Below, piece after piece: positions 24,001 to 34,646 of a stretch of DNA of 64,000 bases. Numbering within the stretch: the stretch's first letter is position 1; each line of letters opens with the position of its first letter. Location: positions 122,790,605 through 122,854,604 of the forward strand of contig JBCFYV010000012.1 of NCBI GenBank assembly GCA_039000515.1, given 5' to 3'. A program made the position numbers and the translations under genes. Origin of the DNA: Timema cristinae (Eukaryota; Arthropoda; Insecta; Phasmatodea; Timematidae). The notes beneath the pieces were generated by a model, which worked only from the letters and a program-made list of their open reading frames with translations, was not told the DNA's origin and ran no database searches.

Positions 24001-27000
24001 CTCTTTGTATCTTATCTCCATTCTCCTCCAATCCATCCTTGTCAGCCCATAGTATCTCTCAGAACTTTGACTTCACAGCCTTAAATTCTGGTTCCATCTT
24101 CTCTATATTAAGGATTAGTGTGTGGCCAGCCCACCAGATAGGGCAGGTTGTCTTTCAGAACAACTTACTGGTACAAACTGAGATAGTGATTGAGAACTAT
24201 GTTATCATACTCACAAGGCTTTTCTTTATCGACTTATCAATTTATAGTAATGGGAATTGATAAAAATAAAGAAAAAGGAAAAATAAACTAATAAGTGTAT
24301 ATTTAATTAAGAAAACCTGGCGGTCTAGGGGTAAGATGTCAGACTTCTGTGCTGGGAGTCCGGGGTTCAACCCTCGGTCCCGGCACAGGTTTATCTGACC
24401 GCCAAACCCTCCTTCACCTCTGACAAGACATCTTGTGAATGTGTGGAATGCCAGGTCGCCACCGTGGTTCGGATTCCACGTTAAACTGTAGGTCCTTCAT
24501 TTCATCTCACAATCACCCTACCATTACACATTAGCGTAAGTGCGTATAACCCGAACAGGTAGTAAGACGCGGTGCTAATAATAATAATATTTTGCAAAAG
24601 AAACAAAAATAGTTTTGAAAGTTATTAAAAACTCAAGTCGAGTAGTACAAAGATGGGAAGGACCCCGTGTTTGAGCAGCCGGTTGTCCTCTTCTGTGTCA
24701 GCTATAGCGACCCAGCTGGACAGTCACACAGTGGGGTACCTCACCTGGCGAGCAGGTATCCACTCGTCCATGGCCACAGTCCTGGTGAGAGACACGCCCA
24801 CCTCGCACACCTCCCTCACGCTCCAGTTCGGCATCCCTCACTCGTACGTCTCTCTCAGCTACTGTCACAAGATGGATGACCAGGAACTCAAGTTGAGGAC
24901 CTCTCTCAAGTGAGTGGAAACATTGCTCACTTCGCGAGGACGTAGACTCCTCCTTCTGCCCGTCGCGTCTTACGAGACTTCTGGTTAAACACATGTGTAC
25001 TAAATACACTACTGTATTAGGAAAGAGTAAGGTTGAATTTAGAGGAAATACACCCATGTTTGCGTGGAAGGCAAGTGTGAAAAACCGCCCTCATTAAACC
25101 CGACACCCGTCTCGGTGGCGTAGTTGGCTAACACACTAGTTTTGTGTTAAGTTAGACTGCAGAGGATGAGGAGATTGAGGTTCGAATCTCTGTCGGATGA
25201 ACAGCGGGTAGTTTTCCTTAAATGGTTTTCCACTCTCCCTCCAGAATGATGCGGGTTGACTTCCTCTAAATTCAACCTTACAAATTCCTAACTCATTAGC
25301 TTAATTAGTACTTAAGCGTATGACCCAAACGAGTAGTAAGACGCGGTGGAAAAAAAATTACACCCGACCAGTGTTTGAATTCTGATCTCCGATTCATCAG
25401 CAGTCTAGTCTATTACGTGAGTGATGCCTTATACCTTTTGACCACTGAAACAGGTCACCAGGATTCGAACCAAGACATCTTCTAAAGGCCGTTTATGGTT
25501 TCTTTGGTTTTGCCTGACAGCTAATACAAGTTACCAGATCAAATTATATATCCATACACCAAAAAATCTGCAAGAACATATGTTTATCAGCTGTCACGTT
25601 TGAAAGTCAAAACTTAGGTCCATACAAGAAACATTGTGTATATTACAGTTTTATTTATTTTTTAGTTTTTATTTAATGTCGACCTTGATATGTTAGCCCT
25701 AGTATTAATTATTAATTCTTATGAATAATCAATATTAATCAGTCACAAATAAATAGACATCAAATATAATGTTAAAATTGCTAGGGTTAGGTAATTAATT
25801 GTAGCGTACCCCTTGAATAAGAATTGGATTAGAAAGTATCCTGCCAACAACAGGGGAGGGAATGCCAAAACTGGTACATAGGCAATGAGATTTTTTTTAA
25901 TAAAATATCGAATAATGAATAGTTTTACATTGTCACTATACTCACAAAGACACATAAAATCATAACTTACCGACATGATAATTTGAAAGAAAAAATCATT
26001 AGTTTACACAATTAAAAAAAAGAGAAACATTTTGACGAACATGTGTTTTTACTGTTGCTTCATCAAATTGTTTGTTTGGTTAGTTAATTTATTTATGCAT
26101 GAAAAGTCAGTTTTATTTATATTTAGGTTATAAAGCTATCGCAAACTATCAAAACCTAACCTTTCAAGAACCAACAGTTGAAAACAATACAAGTTAACAT
26201 AAACATTTTCACTGACCTTCGTAATACATTCTGTAGATGACCTGACGAACAAAATCTCTTGTAAAATCTGCAAGAGTTTCTACAGATACTCTCTAAGCCT
26301 CGATTGTTTCTTACTGATATCGCCAGGAGTTTCAACTTGATCAATATTCGTGTTATAATAACAAATAATAAAATTAATTATCAAAAACAAGAGCGTGTTA
26401 AAAGCGGCCTTATTTTCAAAAACTAATCTGGTGGACTGAAATTAGATTATACTGACAGTTTATGACGTGGCGACCTTATTGACGAGTGAATGGTGATTGG
26501 TATTAACAATGTGTTTACAAAATTTAAACTTTTATTATTTCACAAATATTTTAAATGTCTTTTTCTCTTTATTATCACAAACCATTTATTTTTGTTAAAG
26601 ATATGCGAGACCAGTTAAAAAAACATAAATAACTGAATACAATACCATTAAATGTATAATTTCACGCACTATTTAACCTGTAATTGCCACAAGAACTAAA
26701 AGAAAAACTATAATGGATTTATTAGACTTTTTTATCTTTGATTTGATTATAGAAAATACAATTCTACTGTAATCCTTAGGGAAGTATTGTTAAAAGTGAT
26801 TAATAATATTTTTAATGATAATATTATTACTTAGCAAATAATAATTATTTCCAAATATGTTGACAACAGTGACTTTCACACAATGTTGGCATTACTGATA
26901 GCTTCTGCTATCTGTCAGGCAAAACCAAAGAAGCCATGAACAGCCTGTAGATCCTACACACTCCATGGAAGAGTGTACCATGTCTGCTTTTCTTTATTCA

Positions 27001-30000
27001 AAGTGAATTTGAATTGAATACATGAAATATTCTCAAAGCTGAATCGAGGTTAGAATTTTTTTTATAGTTGTTTTATGCTTTAAAAAATTATATCGTTGTT
27101 TATATTTTTTATGCCTTAAAATTACTTGGAAAATGTTTAGTTGCACAATTTTTTATTCTTATAAATCAAGTAAATATCACATAATCTGAATTTACTTACT
27201 TAAGATTTTTTTGTATACACATTTATTTTTTAACAGCTCAAAAAAATAATAATTGACCATAAATTGAATATTTTAGCTGTCAATAGTTTTATTGACGAAG
27301 GCTGGTAATTGTCAAAGCCGGATTTTTTTTAAATTAAGTCGAAGCTGGCATTTGTTCCGAAGTCAAATCTGAGTTTCAAATCTTCACACTCTCCTATTAA
27401 AAAATAAATAATAATTAATTAGTAGTTAATAATAATTAAGTAGCCTCTCATTGTCTTGAGAATGTGTTGTAAAGCTCACTCTAATTGATAATTACAATAT
27501 TTTAATTTGGATCTACACTTATATGTGCATGGTAAATTAATGGTCAGGGGTCTAATGTTGGGTTTGTCCTTGAACCTCTACTAGATACTCAGGGACTCAA
27601 ATAACACACATTAAAGTTAAAAATGTTTTGGGTTTTTTCAGGGCAGGAACGTTTGGTGCCATCTTAGAGTATGGGGCAGAGAAGAAAGTGTCTCAGCACA
27701 CCTCGATAGCAGCCTCGGTCGTAGTAGGGATCCCCACTGGGGTCACTCTCAAGATCAAGTATGTCACAATCAAGGGTCACTTGTGTCTGAGACTTCCTGG
27801 TTCTAGTATAGTTTTGACCTTGTCCCTCAGTCACCCAGTATCCTAACAGTTATCTCCTAGTGTCACCCAGTATCCTGACAGTTATCCTAGTTGTCTCAGT
27901 CACCGTATCCTAACAGTATCCAGTGTCACCAGTATCCTGACAGTTATCTCCTAGTGTCCTCAGTCAGCAGTATCCTGACATTTATCCCCTAGTGTCCTCA
28001 GTCAGCAGTATCCTAACAGTTATCCCTAGTGTCCCAAACAGCCAGTATCCTGACAGTTATCTCCTAGTGTCCCTCAGTCAGCCAGTATCCTGACAGTTAT
28101 CCCTAGTGTCCCAAACAGCCAGTATCCTGACAGTTATCCCCTAGTGTCCCTCAGTCAGCCAGTATCCTAACAGTTATCCCCTAGTGTCACCCAGTATCCT
28201 GACAGTTTATCCCCTAGTGTCCCTCAGTCAGCCAGTATCCTAACAGTTATCCCCTAGTGTCACCCAGTATCCTGACAGTTATCTCCTAGTGTCCCTAGTC
28301 AGCCAGTATCCTGACAGTTATCCCTAGTGTCCCAAACAGCCAGTATCCTGACAGTTATCCCCTAGTGTCCTCAGTCAGCCAGTATCCTACAGTTATCCCT
28401 AGTGTCCCAACAGCCAGTATCCTGACAATTATCCCCTAGTGTCCCAACACCAGTATCCTAACAGTTATCTCCTAGTGTCCCAGTCAGCCAGTATCCTGAC
28501 AGTTATCCCCTAGTGTCCCCAAACAGCCAGTATCCTGACAGTTATCCCCTAGTGTCCTCAGTCAGCCAGTATCATACAGTTATCCCCTAGTGTCACCCAG
28601 TATCCTGACAGTTATCCCCTAGTGTCCCTCAGTCAGCCAGTATCCTAACAGTTATCCCCTAGTGTCACCCAGTATCCTGACAGTTATCTCCTAGTGTCCC
28701 TCAGTCACCAGTATCCTGACAGTTATCCCCTAGTTTCCCTCATCAGCAGTATCCTGACAGTTATCCCCTAGTGTCACCAGTATCCTGACAGTTATCCCCT
28801 AGTGTCACCCAGTATCCTGACAGTTATCTCCTAGTGTCCCTCAGTCAGCCAGTATCCTGACAGTTATCCCCTAGTGTCCCCAAGTATCCTGACAGTTATC
28901 CCCTAGTGTCCCTGTTGCAGGCTGTCTCGCGCCAACCAGACCTACAACTTCCCTATCCACCTCTGTGAGGAGGTGTTACCTAGCCCCGTGTTCTACGCGA
29001 CTGTGACCCCGGTTATCGTGTGGGCGGTGCTCAAGAGGCTGGTCATCGACCCCATGGTGCGAGAACAGAAGGAACGGGACAAAGAGAAGCAGAGGGAGGT
29101 GAACAAGTCCAGGTGAGTAGATCGAGGGGGGTTCTACACTGACATTCACTAGTCGACTGCCCTCTTACCTGCTCAACGTTGCGGAAATATAATAAAATAC
29201 CATAATATAAATATTTGTAAGAAGGTACAGGAAAGGTGGATAGAAACATATAAAAGGGACAAACACAATATGGCTGTTACAATGGAAAAAAAACCACACT
29301 TCACACTTTACACTGCTACCATGACAAGAGTATGGCTGCCTCTTGAAGAGAATAAATCATCCCCGCCCAATCCCCCGACCTAGGTTTCATTCTATCAGAA
29401 CTCATCAGGGAGGATCGTGAAACACACAACACAACTTATTAAAAGAGGAAACCAAAAAAATATTAATATATATAAAATAGAAACAGTAATTAAATACTAA
29501 CATTCTTTCTTATAATAAAGTCATTTTAACATTAATATATTCACTCAAGTGATAAATTACTGGTCATGGGTCTGGTTGTTAAGTTCATTCTATAACTATA
29601 ATTTGTTCTGAACCACCAATAGGCAGCATTAGAGATCTAAAACAAATTTCTCTTGAAAAATTTAGTCTAGAATCCGAATTTTTCTTTGACCGTCGAATCT
29701 TTGATATCCTTAAGAATTTGTTGAATTCAAGGGTCCTAGCCCTACTCAACACATCATACCATTTTTTTTAACTGTCTTAAACTAATCTATCTATATTTCA
29801 TCATCATCATCATCATCATCATCTGCAAGTTTAGCAAAATGCCTTGAATCTTCCCTGTTCATTTCACCAATCTTCTGGACTGAACATGACGAGATCTGGA
29901 CTCAAATCCTGGTCAGCTGTGCTGAAGGTGCCTCTACAAGATGGTTTAGCACCCTTTCCAAGCAAATGCTGATAACTATCCTCATCCCTAACTCATCAAT

Positions 30001-31510
30001 GTAAACAGTACACACATGCGTGTAACATGAATGGGTGGGGTTTCAAACTTTCTATAGCGTTTACAACAAGAAAACAAATTTACAAATTACTTTTCTAGTA
30101 CTTAGAATATCTTGTGCGCTTATATTATATTTGAAATGGTTGCGATTAGGATCACGGAGAAGCGTCGTGAGGCGAAGGCAGCGGTGAACCTGATGCGCGC
30201 CACGTTTGCCCGTATCCGCAGCGACGAGGAGGCAAAGAAGGGCCTGGTGATCGTGAAGGCGCTGTACGGGCGCTTGTCCGCCACCGAGGGAGGAGGAGGG
30301 GAGGGGGACGGGGAAGAAGAGACAGAAGTGATCGACGTCATGATACCTTTGCAGTGCCTAGTCAAGGACTCGAAGCTTGTGTTGCACGAGGCTTCCAAGG
30401 TAAGAGTGCCAGGTTCAATACCGGGAGAGGTCAAGCATGTCTACTAATCATTGAAAAGTTATGAAATATTTTTGGAGCTAAGTTTATTGTGCAGGTAAGA
30501 ATAGTAATTTTTAATACTTTGCTCAAAAAATCTTAAATTTACAACTACTCGCTAGTGACAACATAGTTCATAGTTGTGTTGTTTCCTCAGAGCCAACTCC
30601 CAGGTTTCTACGACCCGTGTATGGGCGAGGACAAGTCTTTGTTTGTCCAGTACTTGTACCACAGTCACGTTCACGAGGTCACCGTACAGGACAAGGAGGC
30701 GCTCAGGATACCCAAACAGTGTGAGTATAACTCTACAACCGAGTACTCACCACTTGATAGGGCCTCGACTTTTATCTATTTGATGTACATTCCTTTAGTT
30801 AGGACCATAGTTGAGTCCATCAGGGTAAGACTATCATCTAATCTTTACCATAGTGGAAACAAGTGGGGTAAGCCATAACAGCACAAAACTGAACATAAGG
30901 GCTCTTTTATACATGTTTTGTGACGCGGGTCCCGGGCGTTTGCTTTTGTACAACAACATAAGCCACGCGTCATGAAAAGCTTGTGATAAAATAAAAAACA
31001 GAGCTCAGGTTAGCCAATCTCTTCTTTTCTACCACTCGTGATGGATCCGTTTATAGTTGCTATTTCAAAAACAAATAAAGGGATATACAATAAATACCCT
31101 GCCACATAAATACACTGATACTGAGGTGAGACCTGTATAAAATGCCCCATTGAAAATAATATATCTTGGATTGTCTTAAGTCATTTGAAGTGGTTAAGGC
31201 AACACATTTTTCAGAACGTGACAACGTAAACGACACTCATTGTCTGTGTATTTAAGGAACATGCGTCGCGAAACGCCTGCCTATACAAAATGGCTGTAAG
31301 TGCAGACTAAGAGCTGACCCGGCCAGGATTTGAACCAGCGTCCGATCATAAAATCTCAAGCCTTGTCTTTTTCTCAGTCAAGTGGTAGAGAATCGAGTGT
31401 TTTTTCTAACATTGTTAAATTAGTTAAACTAATTTTATATTCTTCCATTGTTGCCATCATCTAAAGTTGACTTTGTTTTTATTTTAGCTCATCGCATCAA
31501 CCCAACGTGA
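18049..31510 (+). CDS. DNAJC11: DnaJ homolog subfamily C member 11
   Basis: Exons: 18049-18120, 18315-18444, 20172-20304, 21561-21671, 22935-23251, 24702-24909, 27642-27758, 28921-29112, 30150-30399, 30591-30720, 31488-31510. All have GT-AG borders and matching phases, giving 560 codons, against about 559 in human. The J domain spans residues 14-82 with HPD at 42-44. It is followed by a charged segment ([18 protein letters not shown]), a beta-rich middle (exons 5-8) and the C-terminal DUF3395 region with LPGFYDPC and EALRIPKQ near the end. The family is known as a mitochondrial outer-membrane J-protein linked to MICOS and SAM complexes and crista shape; this role is inferred here by homology. 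Residues [13 protein letters not shown] in exon 9 are a local acidic loop. The exon 5 acceptor was chosen because only 22935 keeps the frame. Introns hold SINEs, MITEs, a LINE scrap and a 40-bp minisatellite. Confidence 0.97.
19030..19140 (+). mobile_element. LINE 3'-end scrap
   Basis: 'ggtggagggatagagaaaga' and 'caggctggaaacagttg' match the end of the LINE fragment at 44092-44965 (W-W-x-D-x-x-R-W-R, then QAGNS). Only the last 35 or so codons are present, in intron 2 of DNAJC11. Confidence 0.65.
19320..19510 (-). mobile_element. SINE-A copy (reverse)
   Basis: Reversed SINE-A body and head: 'gaggaaggttgaatttagag', 'aaccactctcaatagaccga', 'attctaaccctgatctctcc', 'cgccttaaaacc'. The B box is degraded. 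Confidence 0.75.
19521..19695. repeat. 44-bp tandem repeat, 4 units
   Basis: The unit GGATGGAGTGTAGAGGATGT plus GAGCAAAGGACTGTATGTTT and TAAG is repeated four times with one or two differences. It lies in intron 2 of DNAJC11, directly after the reversed SINE-A. Confidence 0.9.
20613..20806. mobile_element. MITE with 34-bp inverted ends
   Basis: The left end GCTACAGTAGCCCCATGGCT continues TCTTTGGTGCTGAC, and the right end is its reverse complement with a single mismatch. The 194-bp body carries no gene. Related but partial copies are at 25478-25625 and 26870-26950. It sits in intron 3 of DNAJC11. Confidence 0.85.
21990..22175 (-). mobile_element. SINE-A copy (reverse)
   Basis: 'gttgaggattaggaaagttg', 'gagagtggaaaaaccatcta', 'acctggtcgggatagaaccg' and 'cgccttagaccgtgcggccg' follow the reversed SINE-A from tail to head, including a recognisable B box. 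Confidence 0.85.
23285..23760. mobile_element. SINE-C pieces split by a SINE-A
   Basis: 23285-23395 matches the forward body of SINE-C at 56895-57140 ('atggccgaaaaatgattatt', 'gggtgttgtgtttgttctat'). 23396-23409 together with 23645-23740 matches the reversed tail of SINE-C at 52557-52660. The reversed part is interrupted by the SINE-A at 23410-23644. Confidence 0.65.
23410..23644 (-). mobile_element. SINE-A with 8-bp target duplication
   Basis: A reversed SINE-A lies between two copies of TTTGAGGT (23402-23409 and 23645-23652). Removing it restores 'atttgaggtatttaa', which is exactly the sequence at the uninterrupted paralogous site near 52565. It lies in intron 5 of DNAJC11. Confidence 0.85.
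23870..24060 (-). mobile_element. LINE 3'-end fragment (reverse)
   Basis: Read in reverse this gives a basic, Arg- and Trp-containing stretch (R-R-x-R-G-R-P-R-x-R-W-L-K) typical of the C-terminal tail of insect non-LTR retrotransposon polymerases. It is short and not open throughout. Confidence 0.5.
24316..24590 (+). mobile_element. SINE-B, full-length tRNA-derived
   Basis: The head GGCGGTCTAGGGGTAAGATG contains an A-box-like block and 'ccggggttcaaccctcggtc' a B box. The body includes 'gacaagacatcttgtgaatg' and 'ggttcggattccacgttaaa'. The 3' tail 'ggtagtaagacgcggtgcta' plus (ATA)n is shared with SINE-A. Other copies are at 17036, 37932 and 62455 (reverse). Confidence 0.9.
25015..25465 (-). 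mobile_element. SINE-A (reverse) split by a forward SINE-A
   Basis: The reversed copy runs 25015-25103 and resumes at 25357. Between them is a forward SINE-A (about 25104-25356) with head 'ctcggtggcgtagttggcta' and tail 'gagtagtaagacgcggtgg'. The junctions carry 12-base near-duplicates, ATTAAACCCGAC at 25092-25103 and ATTACACCCGAC at 25357-25368, as expected of a target duplication. Confidence 0.85.
25478..25625. mobile_element. MITE fragment (20613 family)
   Basis: 'ggtttctttggttttgcctg', 'aagttaccagatcaaattat' and 'tttatcagctgtca' match the left two thirds of the MITE at 20613-20806. The right end is lost. A further scrap is at about 26870-26950 ('aaaccaaagaagccatgaac'). Confidence 0.65.
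25640..27600. other. intron 6 remainder of DNAJC11
   Basis: Apart from the MITE scrap near 26900 I see only AT-rich DNA. The minus-strand open frames at 25743-25976 and 26156-26344 show no domain. Confidence 0.4.
27830..28917. repeat. 40-bp minisatellite filling DNAJC11 intron 7
   Basis: The unit CAGTTATCCCCTAGTGTCCC plus TCAGTCAGCCAGTATCCTGA and shorter derivatives repeat about 28 times, with many 1-base indels and partial units. The array occupies nearly all of the 1162-base intron. Its last unit merges into the splice acceptor: 'cccctagtgtccctgttgcag' at 28900-28920 has the same opening as the unit. The repeat therefore appears to have grown from the polypyrimidine and acceptor region itself. 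Confidence 0.95.
29260..29350 (+). mobile_element. foldback-element fragment
   Basis: 'cacactttacactgctacca' and 'agtatggctgcctcttgaag' match the arms of the inverted structure at 31830-32175. It is a single arm in intron 8 of DNAJC11. Confidence 0.55.
29640..29762 (+). mobile_element. fragment of the 'agagatggg' TIR element
   Basis: 'gaatttgttgaattcaaggg' and 'tcctagccctactcaacaca' match the interior of the element at 33477-34290 (around 34090-34140) almost base for base. Confidence 0.7.
29860..30050 (+). mobile_element. decayed SINE-A (forward)
   Basis: 'gagatctggactcaaatcct', 'gatggtttagcaccctttcc' and 'cctaactcatcaatgtaaac' follow the forward SINE-A with much divergence. It is preceded by a (CAT)n run at about 29800-29822. 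Confidence 0.5.
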
Positions 31511-31829
31511 CATTGTGCGAGCACGAGCTTAGTGGAGAAGAGTGGTTCATAGTTGTCAGTCATACGTACATATGTGTAACTTTGTATAAAACAGTCAAGT
31601 AAACAATTATTTACATATAACTGCTGTCACATTTATTATTTTAACCTTTGAGGAAACTCTCGATACTTTAAATGTCTCCTACAGTATTGTCAAACCTACA
31701 TGTTCGAGCTATTCTATTTATTGAGAGGATAATACCTCTTAAGGCACTAGAATAGTCATTCAGTTAAAGGAAAACATCTTTTCCCATTCTGAGGTAGTTT
31801 GTAATAGGCTGTATATTTGGAAGAAGTTA
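31511..31829. other. presumed DNAJC11 3' UTR and downstream
   Basis: This follows the DNAJC11 stop. No canonical AATAAA was found at a convincing distance, so the transcript end is not defined here. Confidence 0.3.
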
Positions 31830-32340
31830 CGAAATAACACAATGTGGCTTGAACAATGTAAAGTACTCTGTTCACACTTTACAATGCTGCGACTGGACCA
31901 AAAGGTATTGGCTGCCTCTTTAAGGAAATTGAATGTTACCGTACAATTTGTCCTTTATGTTATTCCTTTTACATTTTCCTGTCTAAGTGTTCTATCATTA
32001 TTTACAAATTTATTTTTTCTCCCTTTCTCCCTCCACCCTGAAGAGTTCTAAATAAATGAAACATAGGTTCAGGGATTGGGTGGAAACTATCTATTCTCTC
32101 CAAGAGGTAACCATTACTTCTTTGTCCAGTGGCAGCATTGTAAAGTGTAAACTGTGTTGTTCTTTTCATTATAACAACCATTTGGTGTTCGTTCTTTATG
32201 TTTGTATCCACTTTGCCTATACCTTCTTCCAAATACTTATAGTAGTCAAAAGAAAACAAGTGGGTTTATAACGCTAATGGGTGGAGCTGTTCGACAGCAG
32301 GAGAACAAACAGGGTTGGAGGAAAATACAAATGACTCCCT
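31830..32340. mobile_element. foldback (inverted-arm) element
   Basis: 'gttcacactttacaatgctg' with 'cgactggaccaaaag' (about 31868-31903) and its reverse complement at about 32120-32160 ('ctttgtccagtggcagcatt', 'gtaaagtgtaaac') form two arms about 220 bases apart. A lone arm is at 29260. Target duplications were not found. Confidence 0.6.
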
Positions 32341-32939
32341 AATTAAATGACATTACATTCCTATAAGTTACCTTTTGTTTCCTGGACATTTATTCTTAGT
32401 GATTTACAGAAATTTGTGTATTTTTACACTTTTAAGAGAGAAAATGTCAACTTTTAAACTATGTTTACAAGTCTATATAAGTATACGATCATAGAATATA
32501 GTTGTGTCAATATATAACTCAAGCGCAACATTTGCTTGATAATTTCTCTTACCTAAGCAGGCACCTTAACCATTCGACTTCCGACATAGGGTTGAGAGAA
32601 GATCAAGTCGGGCACTAACAATTTGGTTTGTTGAGTTCGTGGTAAAGTGGGTCTGCTCTGCTTGCACTATTAAACTATATTCACGCTGGTCTAGTCAATG
32701 CTCGTTAGAAACTAAAAAGGTGGATTTTAAACAAATGTGTTAAGTCATTTTGAATATTCGAAAATCCCTCATCAGTAAAACTAACTTTTAACAAATTTAA
32801 CCAAAAAACCAAGTAATGCTATTTGAGAGGTCAAACACAAAATCGCTAGCCACATTTTCAAGCAATTTGGAATTTTTAATAAAAAAAAATCATGAGTAAA
32901 CGACCCTTAATTTGAGGGCCTTTTGGGTTATATGCATTT

Positions 32940-33120
32940 ATACTAATTATACTAATGTTAAGGATGAGAAAGGTTGAATTTAGAGTAATAGTACCTACAT
33001 TTGTGTGTTAATAGTGTAAAATCAATTCAGGGAGGAGCCCCTTTGTTACACAATATCAGGATTCGAACCCCGATCCATCCACCAGCCATAATCTAGGCTT
33101 TTTAGAGAGATGCCTTAGAG
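32940..33120 (-). mobile_element. SINE-A (reverse), split by a hAT-like element
   Basis: 'ggatgagaaaggttgaattt', 'aatcaattcaggg', 'tcaggattcgaaccccgatc' and 'atgccttagag' follow a reversed SINE-A. Its last bases resume at 34392 after the hAT-like insertion. Confidence 0.8.
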
Positions 33121-34391
33121 CAGGGCTCGGCAACCTATGGCCCACGTGCCGAGAGTGGCACACAGAGCGATTTCAATAAAAATAGTGTAAAACTTTTATT
33201 TCTAATAAAACCATTGAAGTGAGTACTAATTTTAATAACATGTTTTATGTTTCAATGATTCAATTGTTTTGTTTCAAAATTACAAAATAATATCTTCAGA
33301 ACTTAAATTTTCCCAAACACAGTTATAACTTTTGTGTTTATCTGATTTATAATAAAATATTAAATATTCAAGAAACAGAAGTTATTTAATCTATTTGATT
33401 TAGAAACATGTTACATTTTACAAGATCAACTTAAATTTGTTTTAAAAGTTGTACTAATTGACTAGTTTAATAATTAGAGATGGGTTGAATCCTATATTTC
33501 TCAAATCTGAATCCAAAATTTTCTTTCGAATCCTCAAATCTTAAAAAGTACATTTTTAGTTTGTAAAAAATTGAAAAGTATATTTTAAAAAAGCAAACAT
33601 ACTGAAATAAATAAAATAATAACTTGTTCACAAAATGTATACCTTTTATTACCAGAACTCAATCTCAACTATAAAGGTATCTTCATATTACAGTAGTGTT
33701 TTCATTTTATATTCACTTAGCCTATTAGTAAATAATTTTAACAATGTATAATTAATTAATACCTTACTTCCAATTGAAATTAATTGGACTACAATGACAC
33801 AATAAATTATGGCCCTTCTAAATATAAAAGAGAGATATTTATTATTTAGTTATTTACTTATTTGAATTCTGTGGTCAGTAAAGTTTCATCTAAAATTATA
33901 TAGATGAACCTGTTAATTTTGTCTAAGTAGCCTAGTGGCCGGTTTATATTCTAATTGTAAACATTTTTTTTTTTAATGTGATTTTATTTTATTATTTACA
34001 TATATAAAGCTAAATTGTGATAATTTTTTTTTCTAATTGTATATGATTCCTAAAAAATTGCATTTCTTGAATCGTCGAATTGGATATCCTTTAAGGATTT
34101 GTTGAATTTAAGGGTCCTAGCCCTACTCAACACATCATACATCCGATGCATCCGAATTTTTCTTGAATTGCATTTTGAGTTCAATCTAAGGCCTTTATAT
34201 TTGGAGTCAATATTTTTTTTGACAGATTCTCAAATCTCTTAAATATTAAAGGATTTGAGGCATTCGAAGATTCGAGCGTCCCATCTCTAATAAAAATATA
34301 AATGATTTAGATGGGCTTGGGTTGATTGGCACGTTGAGCAACTTTGAAATATCACTTCAGCACAACACTACTAAAAGGTTGTCAACCCCTG
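33121..34391. mobile_element. non-autonomous hAT-like element with 8-bp target duplication
   Basis: The left end CAGGGCTCGGCAACCTATGG and the reverse complement of the right end, CAGGGGTTGACAACCTTTTA, are matching hAT-type ends. The 8-base duplication CCTTAGAG flanks it at 33113-33120 and 34392-34399. Removing the element restores the 'gccttagag-catgcg' motif of SINE-A. No transposase frame survives, and a second TIR element sits inside (33477-34290). Confidence 0.88.
33477..34290. mobile_element. nested TIR element ('TAGAGATGGG' ends)
   Basis: The left end TAGAGATGGGTTGAATCC and the reversed right end TAGAGATGGGACGCTCGAAT match for the first ten bases and loosely after. Flanks TTAATAAT and ATAAAAAT agree at six of eight positions, consistent with an old 8-bp duplication. 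It contains no gene, and a fragment of the same family is at 29640. Confidence 0.65.
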
Positions 34392-34646
34392 CCTTAGAGC
34401 ATGCGTCCCCCAAAATGCCGGAGTGCAAAAGGGAGTGATCAAAATGAGCACACCATTATTTGGGAACAGTCGGTATTATCGGACATCTTTATTAATGTTG
34501 TAAAAACAGAACAGGTTTTAGTAGCCGTAAAATCCATCAAATTTCCTTTAATAATATATGAGAGAATCGACTTGTTACTAAGTCCAGAGCTATTAAAAGC
34601 CTCCCCCTGGAATCTTAAATACCAAGAACAATATTCAGAAACAATA

